From the NCBI RefSeq assembly GCF_001905445.1, contig NZ_LIVQ01000009.1, positions 229,512 through 293,511 on the forward strand: DNA of 64,000 nucleotides, in the 5' to 3' direction. The notes below the pieces were generated by a model that was given only the letters and a program-made list of their open reading frames with translations, had not been told where the DNA came from and searched no databases. Each line of letters starts with the position of its first letter. The stretch's first letter is position 1. Below are positions 52,932 through 61,910 of this stretch, in pieces. Source of the stretch: Streptomyces sp. CB00455. GTDB taxonomy: Bacteria > Actinomycetota > Actinomycetes > Streptomycetales > Streptomycetaceae. The position numbers and the translations under genes were made by a program.

Positions 52932-54443
52932 TCAGCGCCCCGAAAGCACCCGCACCAGGTCCTCCGCCGTACGGCACCGGTCCAGGAGCTCCTTGACGTG
53001 CGCCCGGGTGCCCCGCAGGGGTTCCAGCGTCGGGACCCGCTGGAGCGAGTCGTGGCCCGGGAGGTCGAAGATCACCGAGTCCCAGGAGGCCGCGGCCACG
53101 TCGTCCGCGTACTGCTCCAGGCACCGGCCCCGGAAATAGGCCCGGGTGTCCTCCGGAGGCTTGCTCTGCGCCCGTTCCACGTCCTGCTCGGACACCAGCC
53201 GCTGCATCTTGCCGCGGGCCGCCAGGCGGTTGTAGAGGCCCTTCTCGGGCCTCACGTCCGCGTACTGGAGGTCCACCAGGTGCAGCCGCGCCGCGTCCCA
53301 GTCCAGCCCGTCCCGGCGCCGGTAGCCCTCCAGGATCTCCCGCTTCGCGATCCAGTCCAGCTCCCCGGACAGGCTCATCGGATCCGTCTCCAGCCGGCCC
53401 AGCACGTCCTCCCAGCGCCCCAGCACGTCCTTGGTCTGGTCGTCCGCGTCGGAGCCGAACCGCTCGTCCACGTACTTCCGGGCCAGCTCGAAGTACTCCA
53501 TCTGGAGCTGTACGGCGGTCAGGGTCCGGCCGCTGCGCAGCGTGATCAGGTGGTGGAGGTCCGGGTCGTGGGAGACCTGGTGCAAGGTGCGCACCGGCTG
53601 GTCCACGGCCAGGTCCACGGTGATGAACCCGTCCTCGATCATGGACAGGACCAGGGACGTCGTGCCGAGCTTGAGGTAGGTGGAGATCTCGGAGAGGTTC
53701 GCGTCGCCGATGATCACGTGGAGCCGGCGGTACTTCTCGGCGTCGGAGTGCGGCTCGTCGCGGGTGTTGATGATGGGGCGCTTGAGGGTGGTCTCGAGTC
53801 CGACCTCGACCTCGAAGTAGTCCGCGCGCTGACTGATCTGGAAGCCGTGTTCGCGGCCGTCCTGGCCGATTCCCACGCGTCCGGCTCCCGTCACGACCTG
53901 GCGGGAGACGAAGAAGGGGGTCAGGTGGCGCACGATGTCCGAGAAGGGGGTCTCCCGCTTCATCAGGTAGTTCTCGTGCGTGCCGTAGGAGGCGCCCTTG
54001 TTGTCGGTGTTGTTCTTGTAGAGGTGGATCGGCTGGGCGCCGGGCAGCTGGGCGGCCCTGACGGCCGCCTCGGCCATGATCCGTTCTCCGGCCTTGTCCC
54101 AGAGCACGGCGTCGAGCGGATTGGTGATCTCCGGGGAGCTGTACTCGGGGTGCGCGTGGTCGACGTAGAGCCGTGCGCCGTTGGTGAGGATCACATTGGC
54201 CAGGCCGATGTCCTCGTCGGTGAGCTGGCTGTTGTCGGCGGCCTCGCGGGCGAGGTCGAAGCCGCGGGCGTCCCGCAGCGGATTCTCCTCCTCGAAGTCC
54301 CAGCGGGCGCGTCGCGCCCGGTGCATCGCCGCCGCGTAGGCGTTGACGATCTGGGACGAGGTGAGCATGGCATTGGCGTTCGGGTGCCCCGGAACGGAGA
54401 TCCCGTACTCCGTCTCGATCCCCATTACTCGCCGTACGGTCAT
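52932..54443 (-). CDS. dop: Depupylase/deamidase Dop
   Basis: 503-aa glutamine-synthetase-fold enzyme. The N-terminus MTVRRVMGIETEYGISVPGH contains the ATP/metal Glu; further motifs are GARLYVDHAHPEYSSPE, KNNTDNKGASYGTHENYL and NTRDEPHSDAEKYRRLHVII. An acidic 'Dop loop' replacement is present (residues 40-80), and the length exceeds PafA by 50 aa, as normal. It removes Pup from substrates and can deamidate Pup-Gln. AAGGAGGG lies four bases before the ATG. Confidence 0.97.
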   Translation of the reverse strand: MTVRRVMGIETEYGISVPGHPNANAMLTSSQIVNAYAAAMHRARRARWDFEEENPLRDARGFDLAREAADNSQLTDEDIGLANVILTNGARLYVDHAHPEYSSPEITNPLDAVLWDKAGERIMAEAAVRAAQLPGAQPIHLYKNNTDNKGASYGTHENYLMKRETPFSDIVRHLTPFFVSRQVVTGAGRVGIGQDGREHGFQISQRADYFEVEVGLETTLKRPIINTRDEPHSDAEKYRRLHVIIGDANLSEISTYLKLGTTSLVLSMIEDGFITVDLAVDQPVRTLHQVSHDPDLHHLITLRSGRTLTAVQLQMEYFELARKYVDERFGSDADDQTKDVLGRWEDVLGRLETDPMSLSGELDWIAKREILEGYRRRDGLDWDAARLHLVDLQYADVRPEKGLYNRLAARGKMQRLVSEQDVERAQSKPPEDTRAYFRGRCLEQYADDVAAASWDSVIFDLPGHDSLQRVPTLEPLRGTRAHVKELLDRCRTAEDLVRVLSGR

Positions 54444-54668
54444 GCGGCCCTCCTTGCCCGGCGGCGCTCCCCTTCCGGGAGCGGCGCTCAAGTACCGCTG
54501 GTGCTCCGGTGCGTGTCCTCGTGCGTGGCCCGTCCCCGCACTGCGCGGCCGGCGGTACGCAAGAGCCTAGGACCACTGCGCGCTCGTGGGGAGATCATTT
54601 CCGTCATTGAATGTGCCCTGTCACCGGCCGAAAAGGAGCAGTCGGTACAGCGGTCGGGTAAAGCAGTC

Positions 54669-54701
54669 GGCTGCGGATGCCCGGGGTGGGCATCCGCAGC
54701 C
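54669..54701 (-). terminator. Terminator hairpin after arc
   Basis: GGCTGCGGATGCCC (54669-54682), loop GGGGT, GGGCATCCGCAGCC (54688-54701): a perfect 14-bp stem 12 bases beyond the arc stop on the minus strand. Confidence 0.8.
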
Positions 54702-54712
54702 GCCCCGCTTCG

Positions 54713-56479
54713 TCAGAGGTACTGACCGGTGTTCGCCACCGTGTCGATGGAGCGTCCGGTGTCCGCGCCCTGCTTTCCGGTGACGAGGGTGCGGATGAAT
54801 ACGATCCGCTCGCCCTTCTTTCCGGAGATACGGGCCCAGTCGTCGGGGTTGGTGGTGTTGGGGAGGTCTTCGTTCTCCTTGAACTCGTCCACGCACGCCT
54901 GGAGGAGGTGGGAGACCCGCAGGCCCTTCTGGTTGTGTTCGAGGAAGGCCTTGATGGCCATCTTCTTCGCACGGTCCACGATGTTCTGGATCATCGCGCC
55001 CGAGTTGAAGTCCTTGAAGTAGAGGACTTCCTTGTCGCCGTTCGCGTACGTGACCTCGAGGAAGCGGTTCTCCTCGGTTTCGGCGTACATCTGCTCGACG
55101 ACGGTCTGGATCATGCTGTGGACGGTGCCGGCGGTGGAGCCCTGGTGCTCGGACAGGTCGTCCGTGTGCAGGGGCAGCGTCGCCTTGAGGTACTTCGCGA
55201 AGATGTCCTTCGCGGCCTCGGCGTCCGGGCGCTCGATCTTGATCTTCACGTCGAGGCGTCCGGGCCGCAGGATGGCCGGGTCGATCATGTCCTCGCGGTT
55301 GGAGGCGCCGATGACGATGACGTTCTCCAGGCCCTCCACACCGTCGATCTCGGCGAGCAGCTGGGGGACGATCGTGTTCTCGACGTCCGAGCTGACACCG
55401 GATCCGCGGGTGCGGAAGAGGGATTCCATTTCGTCGAAGAAGACGATGACGGGGGTGCCCTCGCTCGCCTTCTCCCGGGCACGCTGGAAGACGAGGCGGA
55501 TGTGCCGCTCGGTCTCGCCGACGTACTTGTTGAGGAGCTCGGGGCCCTTGATGTTCAGGAAGTAGGACTTCCCGGCGGGCTGGCCGGTCACCTCGGCGAC
55601 CTTCTTGGCAAGGGAGTTGGCGACGGCCTTGGCGATGAGCGTCTTGCCGCAGCCGGGCGGGCCGTAGAGCAGGATGCCCTTGGGCGGCCGCAGTTCGTGT
55701 TCCTTGAAGAGGTCGGGGTGGAGGTAGGGGAGCTCGACCGCGTCGCGGATCAGCTCGATCTGGTCGCCCAGGCCGCCGATCTTGTCGTAGTCGATGTCCG
55801 GGACCTCTTCGAGGACGAGCTCTTCGACCTCGCTCTTGGGGACGACCTCGTAGACGTAGCCCGAGCGGGGTTCGAGCAGCAGGGCGTCGCCGGGGCGGAT
55901 GGTGATGTCCAGGAGCGGCTCGGCGAGCCTCACCACCCTCTCCTCGTCGGTGTGCCCGACCACCAGGGCGCGCTCGCCGTCCTCGAGGATCTCCTTGAGG
56001 GTGACGATGTCCCCGGCCCGCTCGAACTGCATGGCCTCGACCACGTTGAGGGCCTCGTTGAGCATGACCTCCTGGCCGCGCCGGAGCTCTTCCGGTTCGA
56101 CGCTGGGGCTGACGTTCACGCGGAGCTTGCGGCCTCCGGTGAAGATGTCGACGGTGCCGTCCTCATTGGTCTGCAGGAAGACACCGAATCCGGCCGGCGG
56201 CTGTGCGAGCCGGTCCACTTCTTCCTTGAGGGCCACGATCTGGTCGCGGGCCTCACGGAGGGTATTCGCCAGTCGTTCGTTCTGTGCGGATACGCCGGCC
56301 AGATTTGTCTGCAGCTCGATGATCCGCTCTTCGAGAATCCTCGTGTGTCGCGGAGAGTCGGCGAGCTTACGTCGCAGGACGGCGATTTCCTGCTCGAGAT
56401 AGGCAACCTGGCCGGCGGGGTCCTCGGACCCTCGCCCGGGCCGGATGCCGCGGTTGATGTCGTCGTCGTGGGCTGCCAC
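54713..56479 (-). CDS. arc: Proteasome-activating AAA+ ATPase ARC/Mpa
   Basis: 588-aa hexameric unfoldase. The N-terminal coiled coil (residues 20-75) binds Pup; an OB-domain tandem follows (VDIFTGGRKLRVNVSP, VVRLAEPLLDITIRPGD). The AAA+ core has Walker A GPPGCGKT and Walker B VIVFFDEMESLF, and sensor/arginine-finger residues are in DPAILRPGRLD. The C-terminal GQYL serves as the proteasome-docking motif. GTG 56479 is chosen for the conserved MAAHDDDINRG start. It lies upstream of dop, separated by 269 bp and a terminator. Confidence 0.97.
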   Translation of the reverse strand: MAAHDDDINRGIRPGRGSEDPAGQVAYLEQEIAVLRRKLADSPRHTRILEERIIELQTNLAGVSAQNERLANTLREARDQIVALKEEVDRLAQPPAGFGVFLQTNEDGTVDIFTGGRKLRVNVSPSVEPEELRRGQEVMLNEALNVVEAMQFERAGDIVTLKEILEDGERALVVGHTDEERVVRLAEPLLDITIRPGDALLLEPRSGYVYEVVPKSEVEELVLEEVPDIDYDKIGGLGDQIELIRDAVELPYLHPDLFKEHELRPPKGILLYGPPGCGKTLIAKAVANSLAKKVAEVTGQPAGKSYFLNIKGPELLNKYVGETERHIRLVFQRAREKASEGTPVIVFFDEMESLFRTRGSGVSSDVENTIVPQLLAEIDGVEGLENVIVIGASNREDMIDPAILRPGRLDVKIKIERPDAEAAKDIFAKYLKATLPLHTDDLSEHQGSTAGTVHSMIQTVVEQMYAETEENRFLEVTYANGDKEVLYFKDFNSGAMIQNIVDRAKKMAIKAFLEHNQKGLRVSHLLQACVDEFKENEDLPNTTNPDDWARISGKKGERIVFIRTLVTGKQGADTGRSIDTVANTGQYL

Positions 56480-56743
56480 GGTCCTCACCTCCTCCAAGGG
56501 GAGCTGGACGCTTCCTGACCCTACCTGGGCTGGTGGTGATTGAAACCCCTAGATCACAAAGACGGTAGGGGTGTGTCCGATCTTCACCCTTGCGTACTCC
56601 CTCACGCCAAGGAAATACCCACCCATGAACATCTGAAAGCGGCCGGTTGTAAGGTCGAAGTGTTCAACACCCGTCAGAGCTCGCGCGACTTGCTGCGAGC
56701 GGTGACCGGGATGGATCACTCAGCGCAGGGAACGGCAGGAGAT

Positions 56744-57064
56744 ATGACCGTGCAGCAGGAGGCCCCGACGGGCGACGTCGATGGGGCCGGCGAGCCGCTC
56801 GAGGTCTGGATCGACCAGGACCTCTGCACCGGGGACGGCATCTGCGCGCAGTACGCGCCGGAGGTGTTCGAGCTGGACATCGACGGTCTGGCGTATGTGA
56901 AGGGCCCCGAGGACGAGCTGCTCCTGGCGGCGGGGGCGACCACTCCGGTTCCGCTGACGCTGCTCCAGGACGTGGTCGACTCCGCGAAGGAATGTCCGGG
57001 TGACTGCATCCACGTGCGGCGCGTCTCGGACCGGGTGGAAGTCTTCGGTCCGGACGCGGAGTGA
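56744..57064 (+). CDS. [3Fe-4S]/[4Fe-4S] single-cluster ferredoxin
   Basis: 106-aa acidic ferredoxin. The cluster ligands are in DLCTGDGICAQYAPEVFEL and AKECPGDCIHV; the pattern C-x5-C plus one C-terminal Cys indicates a 3Fe-4S type, with an extra cysteine nearby. Such ferredoxins feed electrons to cytochrome P450s or reductases. It is divergent from arc, and no P450 is adjacent. ATG 56744 is chosen; ATG 56711 in frame is an alternative. AGGAG stands only a few bases before the ATG. Confidence 0.93.
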   Translation: MTVQQEAPTGDVDGAGEPLEVWIDQDLCTGDGICAQYAPEVFELDIDGLAYVKGPEDELLLAAGATTPVPLTLLQDVVDSAKECPGDCIHVRRVSDRVEVFGPDAE

Positions 57065-57068
57065 CGGC

Positions 57069-57683
57069 TCAAACACTCCGGGCAGCCGAGTCCGTCAGCT
57101 CTTGGCGGAATTTTCCGCCGCTCCAGCGCCACTTGGCGAGCTGCCTGCGGTCGGGGCAGCACCGCGGGACCTCGGGCGTGGAGTAGCCGAGCAGCACTGC
57201 CGTGACCACTTTGTCGCGCAGGGTGAGGTCGGTGGCGGTCTGCCGCTGCGGGGTGTCGAGCAGGGTGGCCACGACGCGGGGCCGGGAGCCCTCGGGCCGG
57301 TCCTGGGTGAGGACGTAGAGGGCGTGGGGCGGCGTGCCCGAGCCGGCCTGGCAGCGGACGGCGGCCACGGTTTCGGGGCGGCCGTCGCCGTCGAGGTCGC
57401 CGTGGGCGGTGGCGGTGACGGTCTGCGGGGCGCCCTTGCAGTCGAGGGGGTAGGTGACCGCGGCCGCGTCGGGCGCTGCGGCCTGCGGGCCCTCGGCGGC
57501 GGCGCTGGTCGTGCCCGTGGTGTCGGCGGCGGCCGCCGGCGCTCCGGTGGCCGGCTGGAGCAGTCCCGCGAGGGCTACGACGGCGGCCATGGCGGTGGCC
57601 GTGGCGAGCCAGTGGAGGGGCCTGGCGCGGCTGTGGCCCAGGGTGTCCAGCGTCGTCGCAGGCTCGGCGGGGCTGTGCAGCAC
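57069..57683 (-). CDS. Membrane-anchored/secreted protein of unknown function
   Basis: 204-aa protein. A short basic N-terminus is followed by a signal-anchor helix (TAMAAVVALAGLLQPATGA). The extracytoplasmic domain carries a calcium-binding-like DLDGDGRPE motif and paired cysteines (YPLDC ... VRCQAG ... PRCCPDRR), which may form disulfides. No family recognised. AGGAGG lies eight bases before GTG 57683. Convergent with the ferredoxin gene, only four bases apart. Confidence 0.7.
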   Translation of the reverse strand: MLHSPAEPATTLDTLGHSRARPLHWLATATAMAAVVALAGLLQPATGAPAAAADTTGTTSAAAEGPQAAAPDAAAVTYPLDCKGAPQTVTATAHGDLDGDGRPETVAAVRCQAGSGTPPHALYVLTQDRPEGSRPRVVATLLDTPQRQTATDLTLRDKVVTAVLLGYSTPEVPRCCPDRRQLAKWRWSGGKFRQELTDSAARSV

Positions 57684-57830
57684 GCGGGGTGCCTCCTGTG
57701 CGAAGGGTGACGGGGAGCCAGCATCGTGCCACACCTCACACCCGGGTGGAACGGCCGGGTCCGGGGGCGCCGCGCCGGCCGGGTGCCGGGCCGCCGGCAC
57801 CCGTGCCGACGGCGTCCCGCGGACAACGAA

Positions 57831-57885
57831 AAGGCGCTGCGGCGCAGTTCCCGGGTCGGTCCGGGGAACTGCGCCGCAGCGCCTT
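57831..57885 (-). terminator. 22-bp-stem terminator after trmI
   Basis: AAGGCGCTGCGGCGCAGTTC and CC (57831-57852) pair perfectly with 57864-57885 around an 11-base loop, followed on the minus strand by TTCG. Unusually long and perfect. It lies 23 bases past the trmI stop. Confidence 0.85.
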
Positions 57886-57908
57886 CGTGTTGGGCGGCCG
57901 GCCGTGGA

Positions 57909-58805
57909 TCAGGCGGACCGGTCGCTGCCGGGGCCGTCGTAGTCCTCGCCGTAGGCGCCCTTAGAGGGGCGACGGCGGCGCATGGGCGGCTCGACGCCGT
58001 CGGCGAGGCGGCGCGCCGTCACGAGGAAGCCGGTGTGGCCGATCATCCGGTGGTCCGGGCGGACGGCCAGGCCCTCGACGTGCCAGTTGCGGATCATCGA
58101 TTCCCACGGCTGCGGTTCGGCGTAGCAGCCGAACTCGCGGATGGACTCCACCGTGCGCGAGAGCTGGGTGGTGGTGGCCACGTAGCAGCAGAGGATGCCG
58201 CCGGGGACGAGCGCCTTGGAGACGGCTTCCAGGCACTCCCAGGGGGCGAGCATGTCGAGGATGACGCGGTCGACGTCGGTGTCGGACAGGTTGTCCTGGA
58301 GGTCTCCGACGGTGAGGGTCCACGCGGGGTGGGGTCCGCCGAAGTAGCGCTCCACGTTGGCCGTGGCGATCTCGGCGAAGTCCGCGCGGCGCTCGTAGCT
58401 GTGGAGCATGCCCTGGTCGCCGATGGCGCGCAGCAGGAAGCTGCTCAGGGAGCCGGAGCCGACACCTGCTTCCACGACGCGGGCGCCGGGGAAGATGTCG
58501 GCGAAGGCCAGGATCTGGCCCGCGTCCTTCGGGTAGACCACGGCGGCACCGCGGGGCATGGACAGGACATAGTCGGGGAGCAGGGGGCGCAGCGCGAGGT
58601 ACGCGACGTTGCCCGTGGTACGGACAACACTGCCCTCGGGAGCACCGATCAGCTCGTCGTGCGGGAAGGAACCCTTGTGGGTGTGGAAATTCTTCCCGGC
58701 TTCGAGCGTGAACGTGTAGTGGCGGCCCTTGGGGTCGGTGAGCTGAACCTGGTCCCCGACCTCGAAGGGCCCGCGTCGGCGGGCGGCACCGGTCGGTTCG
58801 GACAT
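57909..58805 (-). CDS. trmI: tRNA (adenine-58-N1)-methyltransferase TrmI
   Basis: 298-aa class I methyltransferase. An N-terminal beta-domain (FEVGDQVQLTDPKGRHYTFTL) precedes the AdoMet-binding motif VVEAGVGSGSLSSFLLRAIG near residue 110 and the catalytic-site motif DRVILDMLAPWECL near residue 180. The family methylates A58 in tRNA T-loops. It lies 18 bp downstream of the site-2 protease in the same orientation. In actinobacteria this gene commonly neighbours arc. Confidence 0.95.
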   Translation of the reverse strand: MSEPTGAARRRGPFEVGDQVQLTDPKGRHYTFTLEAGKNFHTHKGSFPHDELIGAPEGSVVRTTGNVAYLALRPLLPDYVLSMPRGAAVVYPKDAGQILAFADIFPGARVVEAGVGSGSLSSFLLRAIGDQGMLHSYERRADFAEIATANVERYFGGPHPAWTLTVGDLQDNLSDTDVDRVILDMLAPWECLEAVSKALVPGGILCCYVATTTQLSRTVESIREFGCYAEPQPWESMIRNWHVEGLAVRPDHRMIGHTGFLVTARRLADGVEPPMRRRRPSKGAYGEDYDGPGSDRSA

Positions 58806-58823
58806 GTGACCAGTGTATTGGCT

Positions 58824-60023
58824 TCAGGAGTGGGGCCGCGCCATGGCCTTCACGAAGGCCTTCTCGACGTCGAGGGCGGAGAGCACGCCGTAGATCTCGC
58901 CGCCGGGTTCGAGGACGAGGTACTCGCTGGCGGGGGTGGCCCGCAGGTGGTCGAGGAGTTCTTCACCGGTGAGCTCCGCTGAAACCTTCATGCCGTCGGT
59001 GAGGTCCTGGGCGAGGGTGCTGACGGCGACCCATGGGCGGCGGTGTTCGGGGACGGAGGCGATGGAGCTCTCGCGGACGATGGCGGTGGGGTCGCCGTGG
59101 CCGTCGACGACGACGAGGGCGCGGGCGCCGGCGTCGTCGGCGCGGCGCAGTGCCTCGGAGAGGGGGGTGGCGTTCTCGACGGGGATGGCGCGCCGGGTGA
59201 GGGCGCGGGCCTGGAGCTCGGGGAGGTGTTCGCGCAGGCGGGCCATGCGCAGGCTGTTGCCGGCGCCGGTCCAGATGATGGCGGCGAGGATCGCGGCGAG
59301 GAGGGCGTCCATGACGGTGTCCATGCCGCCGATCTCGGCGGTGTGGTTGCCGAGGACCCCGGTGTGGGTCAGGAGCGGCAGGCCGAGCAGGACGGCGACG
59401 GCGAGGCCGCGGCCGATCCAGGCGGCGGCGACGGTGCCGGTCATGGGTTTGCCGGTGATGCCCCAGATGACGGCGCGGAGCATGCGGCCGCCGTCGAGGG
59501 GCAGGCCGGGGAGCAGGTTGAAGCCGGCGACGAGGAGGTTGGAGATCATCAGGCCGGCGAGGAGGACCCCGGGGACGGTCGCGGGGTCGACGGCCTTCAT
59601 GCCGAGGTAGAAGGCTCCGGTGAGGACCAGCGAGAGCAGGGGGCCGACGAAGGCGAGGACGAATTCGCGGCCGGGAGTCTCGGATTCCTTCTCGATCTCG
59701 GAGACTCCGCCGAAGAACTGGAGCTGGATGCGGCGCACGGGGAGCTTGAAGCGCAGGGCGGCGACGGTGTGCGCGAGTTCGTGGACCAGCACGGAGGCGT
59801 AGAAGGCGACGGCGAAGAAGAGGGAGACGAGGTAGCGGACGAGGCCGAGGTCGGGCAGGATGCGGTCGAGCTGGCCGCCGAAGACCCAGGTGATCAGGGC
59901 GGCGACGAGGAACCAGCTGGGCGAGACGTAGACGGGTACGCCGAAGGGGCGGCCCATGAGGATTCCGCCGCCCGGTCCGGAGCGCCGGCCTCCGCGCTCG
60001 CCGGTTTCGTCGGTGTCTGCCAC
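58824..60023 (-). CDS. Site-2 protease with CBS domains
   Basis: 399-aa membrane zinc protease. About six transmembrane helices; the zinc-binding motif is VLVHELAHTVAAL near residue 85, and the second motif is NLLPGLPLDGGRML. The C-terminal half holds a pair of CBS repeats (ALTRRAIPVENATPLSEALR, ALVVVDGHGDPTAIVRESS). Homologues cleave transmembrane substrates such as anti-sigma factors. GTG 60023 has AAGGA upstream. It heads a likely operon with trmI and is divergent from the RecB-type nuclease gene. Confidence 0.93.
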   Translation of the reverse strand: MADTDETGERGGRRSGPGGGILMGRPFGVPVYVSPSWFLVAALITWVFGGQLDRILPDLGLVRYLVSLFFAVAFYASVLVHELAHTVAALRFKLPVRRIQLQFFGGVSEIEKESETPGREFVLAFVGPLLSLVLTGAFYLGMKAVDPATVPGVLLAGLMISNLLVAGFNLLPGLPLDGGRMLRAVIWGITGKPMTGTVAAAWIGRGLAVAVLLGLPLLTHTGVLGNHTAEIGGMDTVMDALLAAILAAIIWTGAGNSLRMARLREHLPELQARALTRRAIPVENATPLSEALRRADDAGARALVVVDGHGDPTAIVRESSIASVPEHRRPWVAVSTLAQDLTDGMKVSAELTGEELLDHLRATPASEYLVLEPGGEIYGVLSALDVEKAFVKAMARPHS

Positions 60024-60152
60024 GGCTGTCCTTCGTTCGGTGCGGTGTTCCGGTGCGGTTGGGGTGGTGCGGTCGCCGGGTGTGATGCTCCGATCATGCA
60101 GTGCGAGGGGGTCCGGCGTCGATGGTATGCGTGTGCTGTCGGCGGCGGGTCG

Positions 60153-60158
60153 TAGGGT
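60153..60158 (+). promoter_or_regulatory. -10 element giving a leaderless recB-like transcript
   Basis: TAGGGT ends seven bases before ATG 60166. No Shine-Dalgarno precedes the ATG. This fits leaderless transcription. Confidence 0.5.
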
Positions 60159-60165
60159 TTCGTCC

Positions 60166-61083
60166 ATGACGACGACCCCCGGTGCCGTGCCAGGCGCGAC
60201 CGACGGCGACGCGGCCCCGAGTGCCGCGCGGCCCGCTTCGCTCTCCCCTTCGCGGGCGGGCGATTTCATGCAGTGTCCGTTGCTGTACCGGTTCCGGGTG
60301 ATCGACAAGCTGCCGGAGAAGCCCAGCGCCGCGGCTACCCGGGGGACGCTGGTGCATGCCGTGCTGGAGCGTTTGTTCGATCATCCCGCGCAGGAGCGGA
60401 CGGCGCCGCGGGCGAAGGCGCTGGTCCCGGGGCAGTGGCAGCGGCTGCTGGAGGCGAAGCCGGAGCTGGCGGAACTGTTCCCCGAGGGGGACGGGGGCGC
60501 GGAGCTGGCGCGGTGGCTGACGGAGGCCGAGGCTCTGGTGGAGCGCTGGTTCACGCTGGAGGACCCGACGCGGCTGGAGCCGGTGGAGCGGGAGTTCTTC
60601 GTGGAGACGGAGCTGGATTCGGGGCTGCGGCTGCGCGGGATCATCGACCGGGTGGACGTCGCGCCGTCGGGTGAGGTGCGCATCGTCGACTACAAGACGG
60701 GCAAGGCGCCGCGGCCGCAGTACGCGGAGGGTGCGCTGTTCCAGATGAAGTTCTACGCGTTGGTGGTGTGGCGGCTGAAGCAGGTGGTGCCGCGGCGGCT
60801 CCAGCTGGTGTATCTGGGCAGCGGAGAGGTGTTGACGTACGACCCGGTGGTGGCGGATCTGGAGCGGGTGGAGCGCAAGCTGCTCGCGCTGTGGGAGGCG
60901 ATCCGGGAGGCGACGGAGACGGGTGACTGGCGGCCGCGGCCGACGAAGCTGTGCGGCTGGTGTGATCACCAGGCGGTGTGCCCGGAGTTCGGCGGGACGC
61001 CCCCGCCCTATCCCCTGGCGGTCGTGCCGAGGCAGGGCGCGCAGGGCGGGGAGCCGGGGGCGGTCCGCCCGGCTCAGTCCTGA
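60166..61083 (+). CDS. RecB-family (Cas4/PD-(D/E)XK) exonuclease
   Basis: 305-aa nuclease. It begins with SPSRAGDFMQCPLLYRFRVI (the N-terminal Fe-S Cys region), a central GTLVHAVLERLF, the nuclease core GIIDRVDVAPSGEVRIVDYK with TGK, and a C-terminal Cys cluster CGWCDHQAVCPEF that would complete a 4Fe-4S cluster. Related domains are found in AddB, Cas4 and RecB-like proteins. ATG 60166 follows a TAGGGT, suggesting a leaderless transcript. No helicase partner or CRISPR array is near. Confidence 0.93.
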   Translation: MTTTPGAVPGATDGDAAPSAARPASLSPSRAGDFMQCPLLYRFRVIDKLPEKPSAAATRGTLVHAVLERLFDHPAQERTAPRAKALVPGQWQRLLEAKPELAELFPEGDGGAELARWLTEAEALVERWFTLEDPTRLEPVEREFFVETELDSGLRLRGIIDRVDVAPSGEVRIVDYKTGKAPRPQYAEGALFQMKFYALVVWRLKQVVPRRLQLVYLGSGEVLTYDPVVADLERVERKLLALWEAIREATETGDWRPRPTKLCGWCDHQAVCPEFGGTPPPYPLAVVPRQGAQGGEPGAVRPAQS

Positions 61084-61148
61084 GCGCCCCTTCAGGGCAC
61101 AATGGGCCGCGCCCGCCGAAGCCGTCCGACGAATACGAGGTGTACCCC

Positions 61149-61820
61149 GTGGCGATCCGCGTCCTGCTGGTCGACGACCAGCCGCTGCTGCGCACCGGTT
61201 TCCGCATGATCCTGGAGGCGGAGGCGGAACTGGCGGTGGTCGGGGAGGCCGGGGACGGTCTGCAGGCGCTGGACCAGGTCCGTGCGCTGCAGCCCGACGT
61301 GGTGCTGATGGACATCCGGATGCCGCGGATGGACGGGGTGGAGGCCACCCGGCAGATCACCGGTCCGGGCCGCGACGGTCCGGCGAAGGTGCTGGTGCTG
61401 ACCACCTTCGACCTGGACGAGTACGTGGTGGAGGCGTTGCGGGCGGGGGCGAGCGGTTTCCTGCTGAAGGATGCGCCGGCCGACGAGCTGGTGCAGGCGA
61501 TCCGGGTGGTGGCGGCGGGCGAGGCGATGCTCGCGCCGAGCATCACGCGGCGGCTGCTGGACAAGTACGCGGGGCATCTGCCGTCGGGTGAGGACAGCCT
61601 GCCGGACACGCTGGGGACGCTGACCGAGCGCGAGGTCGAGGTGCTGAAGCTGGTGGCCCGGGGCCTGTCGAACGCGGAGATCGCGGCGGATCTGTTCGTC
61701 AGCGAGACGACGGTCAAGACGCACGTGGGGCACGTGCTGACGAAGCTGGGTCTGCGGGACCGGGTGCAGGCGGCGGTCTATGCCTACGAGTCCGGTCTGG
61801 TCCGCCCGGGCGCGCAGTAG
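61149..61820 (+). CDS. NarL/FixJ-family response regulator
   Basis: 223-aa regulator. The receiver domain has the phospho-acceptor Asp in VVLMDIRMPRMDG near residue 55, a conserved Lys in GFLLKDAPADELV, and Thr in VLTTFDLDEYVVEALRAG. The C-terminal LuxR-type helix-turn-helix is LTEREVEVLKLVARGLSNAE followed by IAADLFVSETTVKTHVGHVL. No histidine kinase adjoins; the only kinase in this window lies 48 kb away. GTG 61149 with GAGG upstream. Confidence 0.93.
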   Translation: MAIRVLLVDDQPLLRTGFRMILEAEAELAVVGEAGDGLQALDQVRALQPDVVLMDIRMPRMDGVEATRQITGPGRDGPAKVLVLTTFDLDEYVVEALRAGASGFLLKDAPADELVQAIRVVAAGEAMLAPSITRRLLDKYAGHLPSGEDSLPDTLGTLTEREVEVLKLVARGLSNAEIAADLFVSETTVKTHVGHVLTKLGLRDRVQAAVYAYESGLVRPGAQ

Positions 61821-61910
61821 GCGTCCGGCCCCGGCGGGGCGCCATGCGGTACGGGAACGGGCCGGCGGCCGCGGGTGCGGCTGCCGGCCCGTTGCCGTCA
61901 CGGTGGCGGG

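Noticed and set aside
60166..61083. Cas4 of a defence system
   Set aside because: No other cas or defence gene is nearby; housekeeping neighbours (trmI, site-2 protease) suggest a chromosomal repair nuclease.
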